DNA of 64,000 nt. Origin: Isochrysis galbana. Its lineage: Eukaryota; Haptophyta; Isochrysidales; Isochrysidaceae. The notes beneath the pieces are model-generated. The model was not told the origin of the DNA. It did not search any database and worked only from the letters and a program-made list of their open reading frames with translations. Each line of letters opens with the position of its first letter. The stretch's first letter is position 1. Location: contig CM030931.1 of NCBI GenBank assembly GCA_018136815.1, forward strand, positions 2,409,801-2,473,800. The letters are read 5' to 3'. Both the position numbers and the translations under genes were made by a program. This document shows positions 58,091 to 64,000 of this stretch, in pieces.

Positions 58091-59010
58091 GGACAGAGAG
58101 AAAGAAAGAGAGAGGGAGGGAGAGAGAGAGAGGGAGGCGCTTGTCACATTTCCCTTGCGGCTGGCTGCGGGTATGTATAAATGTCCCCGTCTTATTTTGC
58201 ACCATTTTCCGATGGGGGGGGCGGAAGATCGGTCCGTCTCGGAGCGCCAACCCGCAGAGGAGAACAAAGTAGTAGAAGTAGGGAGAAAACGACGCTGAGA
58301 GAGGGGAGGGAAGAGGATGGAGGCGCCGCGATGAAGCGGCGGCGGGCGCCGGCAGCAGGCGGCCAAGAATTAGTGAGAGGGCGGCCCACACTCACGTGAT
58401 CACGGAAGAACCCGCGGAGAGGCCCAAGCCCTTCGTGGGTGAATGAGAGGGAGAGGGAGAGAGAGGGGCCAAGGCCACGGAAGAGAGAGTCCCACCCCGC
58501 GGGCGCTGGGTTTGTTCTCATCGTTTATTGAAGGCGCCTATTATAGCAAACGGACTCGCGCACACGAGAGAGAGAGGAGAGAGAGAGAGGTCGTTGTTCA
58601 GAGAGTGAAGAGAAGCGGCAGAGAAAGGGAGGGGAGGCCGGGGGGGTAGGGAGGGTGGGGGTAGAAGAAGATACGCTCTGTGTAGAGGTGATTCTGGGGC
58701 GTAAGGGAGCAAAGAGAGGGAAGAGAGCGAGACGGAAACGGAGATGATAGTGGAGAGAGAGAAGAGAGAGAGAGAGGAACAGGAGAGCGCGTAGGGTGAG
58801 GCCTCTCTCTACAGAAAGAGAAGAGGAGAAGAGGTCGAAGAGAGAGAGAACAGAGAGAGGAGGGAGAAGGTGGGGGGGGAGGGGTGGAGAGAGCAGACAG
58901 AGAGAGGAGGGAGGAGAGAGAGAAGAGAGAGGGCGAGCCCCTCCCCGCCCCCGCCCCCCGCCCCGTCCCCCTCCCCCCCCCCCTCCTCGCCCCGCCCCTT
59001 CCCAGGCGGG
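57881..59010 (+). promoter_or_regulatory. G-run and GA-rich upstream region of the fusion kinase
   Basis: Contains poly-G runs (57885-57965, one over 18 G), a GA microsatellite (about 57998-58135), and further GA-rich blocks to about 58930, then a C-rich stretch before the ATG at 59011. The runs could form G-quadruplexes. Promoter role is inferred from position. Confidence 0.4.
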
Positions 59011-62000
59011 ATGGGCTGCGCGCAGTCGAAGCCCTCCTCGCCGCGCTCCTCGCCCGTTCTCAAGGCTGCCACACCCTCACCAGCCACACGACCCCTTCCC
59101 CCTCACTCCGCCCCTCGCTCCTCCGCCGCCTCTTCCGAGGGGGGAGGGCGCCCCTCGTCCGCCTCGTCCGCACCGCCGAACAGCACCCTGCCCGCCTTCG
59201 TGCTCTGTGACTTTGCCGCAGAGCCCAACTCCTCGGAGTTGTCGGTGCGCAGGGGTCAGTTTGTCGACGTGTTTGTCGGAGAGGTGCCCGCACCGCCGGA
59301 GGGATGGTGCACGTGCAGGCTGCGCAAGGAGGGGGGCAGCGGCGAGGAGCGCGGGCTGGTGCCGTGGACACACCTCGTCTCGGCCGTGCACGCCGAGCTC
59401 GACGCCATCGCTGAGAACCAGCCAGGAGCGCCCGCAACGCCACCGCACATGCCGGGCGCGGCCGACGGGCAGCGCACTGTACCGGTCCGGCGCACTGCGC
59501 GCGGCTTTGGGATCGATGTGAGTGAAAAGAACATCATTGTGCGCATCGTGCCCAATTCTGCCGCTCACGAAGACGGCTACCTTCGCGTGGGCGACGTCAT
59601 CTACTCGGTCGACGGCGAGGTGCTCGACCGCCGCTGGCTGCCGCACGTGCTGGATACGCTGCCGCGCCGCCCGGTCCACACTTTTGTGGTGGTGGCAGAG
59701 GAGGCGGAGCTGCTGAGCCGTGAGGCGCCCGGCCGCCTCGGCAAGCGAAGGAAGAACGTCCTCGCTAGCACGCGTAGTGGTCGCTCGAGCGCCCAGTCCA
59801 CAGCGCCGCGCGAGTACGACATCCTCTCGACGATGGACCTCTCCAATATCTACTCGCTCAAGTCGTGGGACCCGGAGGCAGTGTCGCGCTCCGCGACAAA
59901 GTATCAATATTTCTCGTACGAGGGGCGTGATGTGCCCATCGAACTTGAGGGGCTACCGAGCGCTACCGTCGCTGCGGGCGCCGCCACTCGCGGTGGGCGT
60001 ATGTGCGCGCCCTCCGAGGTGCTCAGCGCTGCCTCACGACTCCACCCGGAGATGCCGGCTGGTATGGCCGCCGGCGTGCGTGCGGCGCCCATCAGCCGCA
60101 TCGCAGACCCTGACCTTGCCGCCGCCCAGCTGTTCAGCTCGCTTGATCCGATGCTCGCTGGCGATGGAGTGCTCGTACACGCGCTCTGGCTGGTTGATGT
60201 TCAGCAGGGTCTGGTGACCGGCGCACTCGCGCAGGCGGTCGATCGCTCAGAGTCTGAGCGTGGCCGCGGCGCAGCGGAGATCATCAAGCGAATCAACACA
60301 CTACGGCGCGATGTGCCCTTCGAGATCGTATGCATGAGCATGCGCGCGACAGGCGGCACGGGTTCAAGCGCACACCAACCTCGAGTGGCCGAGGATCTCA
60401 CACGCGATGGCTACGAAGTGGAGGTGCCCGTCGCCATTGACTCGATTGCCAGCTCGTCGGTGCGCTTCTACGGCTACTCCCGGAAAGAGGTTTCGCGCGT
60501 GCTGCAGCACATGGTTGCGCACAAGGTGACGCACGTATGGGTCTGCGGGCTTGCGCCCGAGGGCGCGGTGCTCGTCTCGGCGCTGCATGCAGCCGAGGCC
60601 GGCCTCGTGACTGTCATCCTCTCCGACTGCTCGCGCGCTTGCAGCCTCACGGCGGCCGGCGGCATCGACGCGCAAGTGCTCCAGCGTGCAGCAATCCCAC
60701 TGGTCGAGTCAACCGATGTGAAGGAGCTGCGCAGGTTGAGCTCGCCAGCAGACACGGCAGCCGCCGCCAGAAAGGTGGCCGAGGTGCGCGAGCTCATCTC
60801 TGAGATAGGTGCTGACACCGGCACGCTGCGGCCACTGCCCGCCCAGCCGGTGATGCGCGACGCCGTCACGGTCCCGGCGCCCCCGCCTGGCTATGAGAGC
60901 TTGCCGACCGAGGGCAGCGGTGCTGTCTACCGTATTGCCGGGGACACTGTGCCCTCTTGGGTCTTTGCGCAGCTCCAAGAGCGTGAGACGCGCCGCCGGT
61001 TCCAGGAGGAGGAGCACGATAGGCTGCAGCGCCAGCAACAGGAGCAGCAGTTCCAGCAGCACAAGCCACCACCCCCGCCGCTTGGCGCGCCGCCAATGGG
61101 GCAGACGCCCCGCAGGTCGGCCGGTGCATCCGTGGAGGCCGCCCGTGCAACGGCCGATCCTGAGCCGGCCGAGCTTGCCGCTGCCGCGCCTGCAGTGGCC
61201 ACGAGCTGCGAGGCAGCCGCTGACACAGGCGATGCTGCCACCGGACCGGGCCACAGGCGGACGGCATCGGCAGGCGGACGCAAGCTGGCGGTGAAATCCA
61301 AGCCGTTCTGGGAGATCAAGGAGGAGCGCAAGTACCGGCAGCCGCCCAAGGCGTCCGAGCTTGTCAGCACGATGCGGATGGGCCAGATGCTCGAGGAGGC
61401 ACGGAAGGGAGCCGAGGCCGACGGCACGCCCGAGGCCAAGGCTTATTTCGATCAGGTGCTCTCACGGTACAACCAGCACCCGAGCGTGATGAAGCGCATG
61501 CGCGAGCAAGAGGCCGCTGCCGCAGAGGCTGCACAACGGGTGGAGGAGGAGGCGGTCATCGCGGATGTAGAGGCCACGCTGGCAGCACTGGCTGAGACGG
61601 ACTTGCCCGTAGAGGTCGAGGACGTCACCCCGGGCATGTTGGACGCGGCTGCCATCCGGGCGGCCGGGCTGCCGCGTCGCAGCAGCCGCGACTATAGCAG
61701 CGTGAGCAGCAGCGTGAGCAGCACGGACACCGACTCGTCAGAAGACGAGGCGCCGCTCGCGACGCCCACCAGCCATGCAGCCGGCATGCGCTTGAACACC
61801 CCGAAGCTCAACTTGGGTAAGCTCAAGGAGGAGGAGGCCTTTCGCTCCGAGACGTCGGTGCTAAAAGCGCAGGCGTTGCTCCTCCCGACTCTCAACGAGG
61901 GCGGCTCGCTCTCGACGCTGGGCAGCGCTCCATCACCGCAGAGCTCGACACGTGGGTCTGACCGCACACCGAATGGACTCAGCTCTGCCACCCCCGAGGG

Positions 62001-63372
62001 CTCCACCCACACGATCGACCGCGCCGCCATCGAGGAGTCGCCGGGCGGGCTTGAGACGGGAACTGTCCGGATCCGAGATGTGCCGTCCAAGCCGATGGAC
62101 CCCGTTGCCATTACCCCGACGGACGGGGGCGGCGCCAAGCCGAAGCTCAGCTTCGCCCTCGATCTTGACGCCAGAGGTGCGTCACCAAGCCCTCCGCAGC
62201 CGGCGAAACCGCTGCGCGGCACGTCGTCCGAGGGTGGCAGCAGCGCCGCAATGGCAGCGCTGGTGGGCGATGATGTGGACGAGGCATCCATCCATTCTAT
62301 CTCCACCAGGGACTCGCTCGCCTCGCGGGGCTCGCGGCATTCGGGATCCTCGGCGGACGGCCCCCGGACGATTGCGGCCGGTAGTTCTTCGCAAAGCGAG
62401 GTCGAGCACACCGGTACCACACCTTCGCGCGATCAAAAGGGAGAGGGTAGCCAGGGCACCGCTAAGGAGCAACGCAAGCGGAGGAAGACAAAGTACTCTC
62501 GCAAGACCGTGCTCACCAAGCACCTCGGCGCCGGTTCGTGCGGATCGGTGTATGTTGGCATGTGCGACGACGAGGAGGTCGCCGTCAAGGTGTTGCCGCT
62601 CGAGGACGACACAGCCGGCGCCATTAAGCAGGAAATCCGGATCCTGCGTGAGTGTGAGTGCGAGTACATAGTTGCGTACAAGGACGCTTTCATGCGTGAC
62701 TACCATATGCGTCCATCGCTGTGGGTCGTCATGGAGTTTTGCCACGGCGGCTCGCTTCTAGATGTGATGCGCAAGATGGGCTCGAGTTACACTGAGCCCT
62801 GCATTGCCACCATCTGTGATTCTGTGCTCCGAGCCCTGCACTACATGCATGTGCAGCGCAAGGCCATCCATCGCGATATTAAGAGCGCAAACGTCCTACT
62901 TACCGCTGACGGCCGCGTCAAGCTCGCCGACTTGGGTGTCGTGGCGCAGCTCGTCAACACTATGTCGAAGCGAGGAACGATGATCGGCACGCCGCATTGG
63001 ATGGCCCCCGAAACCCTTGGGCTAGCCGGCGGCGCTAAGGGGTATGACACAAAGGTAGATATTTGGTCGCTCGGTATCACCGCCATTGAGTGCGCCGAGC
63101 AGAAGCCTCCATTTTCGAACACCAACTCCATCTACGAAACCATGATGCACATCGTCCAGGGCCCCCCAGCGACACTGGCCCCTGAGACCATGGCGTCCCC
63201 CGACTTCCAGGACTTCATTGCAGCCGCGTTGATCAAGGACCCCGCTCAACGCCCGACGGCTGCCGATTTGCTCACGCATCCTTTCTTACGGAGAGCGTCG
63301 CAAGAGCAGTTGAAGGGGGTTGTGCAATACGTCCTCGGCGGTGCGCCCCACGACGGAATTACTACCATCTAA
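59011..63372 (+). CDS. SH3-PDZ-pseudo-isochorismatase-STE20 kinase fusion
   Basis: An intronless frame of 1453 residues from MGCAQSK, which predicts N-myristoylation at Gly2 and palmitoylation at Cys3, hence membrane attachment. An in-frame upstream start at 58870 would only add Arg/Pro-rich low complexity. Order: SH3 (about 60-124, FVLCDFAAEP…WCTCRL…LVPWTHLV); PDZ (about 156-235, GFGIDV…LRVGDVIYSVDGEVL); isochorismatase/nicotinamidase-like fold (about 388-575, ALWLVDVQQG…VWVCGLAPEGAVLVSALHA); a long linker with coiled-coil and Ser-rich parts; and a STE20-type kinase (about 1166-1430). The kinase keeps GAGSCGSV, K1193, D1289 (HRDIKSANVLL) and GTPHWMAPET, but has DLG (D1307) for DFG. The hydrolase retains D396, but the catalytic Cys position is Ala519 and no matching Lys is seen. 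It may therefore be a ligand-sensing pseudoenzyme. Confidence 0.9.
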   Translation: MGCAQSKPSSPRSSPVLKAATPSPATRPLPPHSAPRSSAASSEGGGRPSSASSAPPNSTLPAFVLCDFAAEPNSSELSVRRGQFVDVFVGEVPAPPEGWCTCRLRKEGGSGEERGLVPWTHLVSAVHAELDAIAENQPGAPATPPHMPGAADGQRTVPVRRTARGFGIDVSEKNIIVRIVPNSAAHEDGYLRVGDVIYSVDGEVLDRRWLPHVLDTLPRRPVHTFVVVAEEAELLSREAPGRLGKRRKNVLASTRSGRSSAQSTAPREYDILSTMDLSNIYSLKSWDPEAVSRSATKYQYFSYEGRDVPIELEGLPSATVAAGAATRGGRMCAPSEVLSAASRLHPEMPAGMAAGVRAAPISRIADPDLAAAQLFSSLDPMLAGDGVLVHALWLVDVQQGLVTGALAQAVDRSESERGRGAAEIIKRINTLRRDVPFEIVCMSMRATGGTGSSAHQPRVAEDLTRDGYEVEVPVAIDSIASSSVRFYGYSRKEVSRVLQHMVAHKVTHVWVCGLAPEGAVLVSALHAAEAGLVTVILSDCSRACSLTAAGGIDAQVLQRAAIPLVESTDVKELRRLSSPADTAAAARKVAEVRELISEIGADTGTLRPLPAQPVMRDAVTVPAPPPGYESLPTEGSGAVYRIAGDTVPSWVFAQLQERETRRRFQEEEHDRLQRQQQEQQFQQHKPPPPPLGAPPMGQTPRRSAGASVEAARATADPEPAELAAAAPAVATSCEAAADTGDAATGPGHRRTASAGGRKLAVKSKPFWEIKEERKYRQPPKASELVSTMRMGQMLEEARKGAEADGTPEAKAYFDQVLSRYNQHPSVMKRMREQEAAAAEAAQRVEEEAVIADVEATLAALAETDLPVEVEDVTPGMLDAAAIRAAGLPRRSSRDYSSVSSSVSSTDTDSSEDEAPLATPTSHAAGMRLNTPKLNLGKLKEEEAFRSETSVLKAQALLLPTLNEGGSLSTLGSAPSPQSSTRGSDRTPNGLSSATPEGSTHTIDRAAIEESPGGLETGTVRIRDVPSKPMDPVAITPTDGGGAKPKLSFALDLDARGASPSPPQPAKPLRGTSSEGGSSAAMAALVGDDVDEASIHSISTRDSLASRGSRHSGSSADGPRTIAAGSSSQSEVEHTGTTPSRDQKGEGSQGTAKEQRKRRKTKYSRKTVLTKHLGAGSCGSVYVGMCDDEEVAVKVLPLEDDTAGAIKQEIRILRECECEYIVAYKDAFMRDYHMRPSLWVVMEFCHGGSLLDVMRKMGSSYTEPCIATICDSVLRALHYMHVQRKAIHRDIKSANVLLTADGRVKLADLGVVAQLVNTMSKRGTMIGTPHWMAPETLGLAGGAKGYDTKVDIWSLGITAIECAEQKPPFSNTNSIYETMMHIVQGPPATLAPETMASPDFQDFIAAALIKDPAQRPTAADLLTHPFLRRASQEQLKGVVQYVLGGAPHDGITTI

Positions 63373-64000
63373 TCGAGGTCCGAGTCGGGAGGAACGCGCG
63401 CGTCGTCGTATGGTTTAACGATTTTGGTGGCAACCTTGCATTTGAGACGGTCGACGCCCCTCGCCCCGACTCTCAGAACAACGGCAGAGAGTCGCCGGAG
63501 GTGAGTGGACGGATGTCTGGGATCAGCGGGAGAACACGATCAAGATTTCGAACGCTTGGAGGCCGCCTAGTGGGTCGCACTTGGCGGAACACATCACTGC
63601 CACAAACGGCATCATTGGGGGACAACGACAGCATGTGCTTCTAGTGCAATATGCTCTTATTACGTGCGTCGAGCAGCTGCGTGAGGTTGCGCGTCTATTT
63701 CGCCATTGTCTGTTAGGAGTGCCGTGTGCATGTGTGTGCATGTGCCTAGCCGTTTGCGGTGTCGACACGGCCAGGGTATTGACCGGGATGGGAAGGGGCG
63801 AGAGGGCGGAACATGAACCACAACATAAATAGTCTTGTGCACATGCCGTGTGCGTATGCATCGCGTGCATGTGCGCGTGTGCATCAACGCGATTACTATT
63901 GACTATTGCGCTGCGCGGGCTCGCACCTGCATGAATGCAGCCGCGTGCTGTGCGTAAGGCGCCCCCTCGCGCTACGGGTCCCGAGGTGGGCGCGTGCACT
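63373..64000. other. 3' flank of the fusion kinase, no gene supported
   Basis: Probably 3' UTR, then unique sequence with short unrecognised frames on both strands to the window end. Confidence 0.4.

Noticed and set aside
58870-59010. Upstream start of the fusion kinase
   Set aside because: It would add Arg/Glu/Pro low complexity and bury the MGCAQSK acylation signal.

Overview
This is eukaryotic nuclear DNA from what looks like a unicellular alga with a complex (secondary) plastid. It is GC-rich and carries many GT-AG introns of about 120-300 bp, long GA/CT microsatellites and several families of short dispersed repeats. The algal inference rests mainly on the DEG1-like protease at 32997-35120. 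Its N-terminus reads as an ER signal, then a basic and serine-rich transit-like stretch, then a twin-arginine thylakoid signal ending in ADA. A haptophyte, cryptophyte or stramenopile would fit, but I cannot name the species. Layout: an array of ten ~202-bp repeat monomers with a conserved downstream tail (1-2530); an ataxin-2-like gene (3271-5386, +); a palindrome cluster (6480-6830); a 5'-truncated Ty1/copia relic (7604-9877, -); CDP-diacylglycerol synthase (11091-13619, -) head to head with an LC8-type dynein light chain (14090-15054, +); a repeat-rich block (15.9-18.6 kb); a leucine-rich-repeat plus CCR4/nocturnin-like nuclease fusion (18687-23775, +); a 2024-residue protein of 14 C2 domains, 12 of them almost identical (24135-30209, -); a second composite repeat with a 340-bp CT microsatellite (30.7-32.5 kb); the DEG1-like protease (32997-35120, +); repeat-rich spacer (35.1-39.3 kb); a SWIM zinc-finger protein (39309-40844, -); a cyclophilin (42051-42851, +); LINE-type and other repeat fragments (43.1-45.7 kb); an LCAT/PDAT-like acyltransferase with a C2 domain inserted in its fold (47532-50650, +); a repeat block with a tRNA-derived sequence (51.7-54.3 kb); a CAMK-like kinase (55364-56527, -); and an SH3-PDZ-pseudo-isochorismatase-STE20 kinase fusion (59011-63372, +). 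There is no operon logic and the genes do not form one pathway. Loose themes are membrane lipids (CDP-DAG synthase, LCAT-like protein, C2 proteins), mRNA fate (ataxin-2, EEP nuclease) and signalling (two kinases). Six spliced genes were reconstructed by joining exons in phase with GT-AG borders, with one GC-AG exception. Most intergenic space is repeats. The most unusual items are the four-part kinase fusion with an apparently dead hydrolase domain, the higher-order duplication inside the C2 array, the C2-in-LCAT insertion, the LRR-EEP fusion, and a composite repeat family pairing a 202-bp satellite monomer with a conserved tail.
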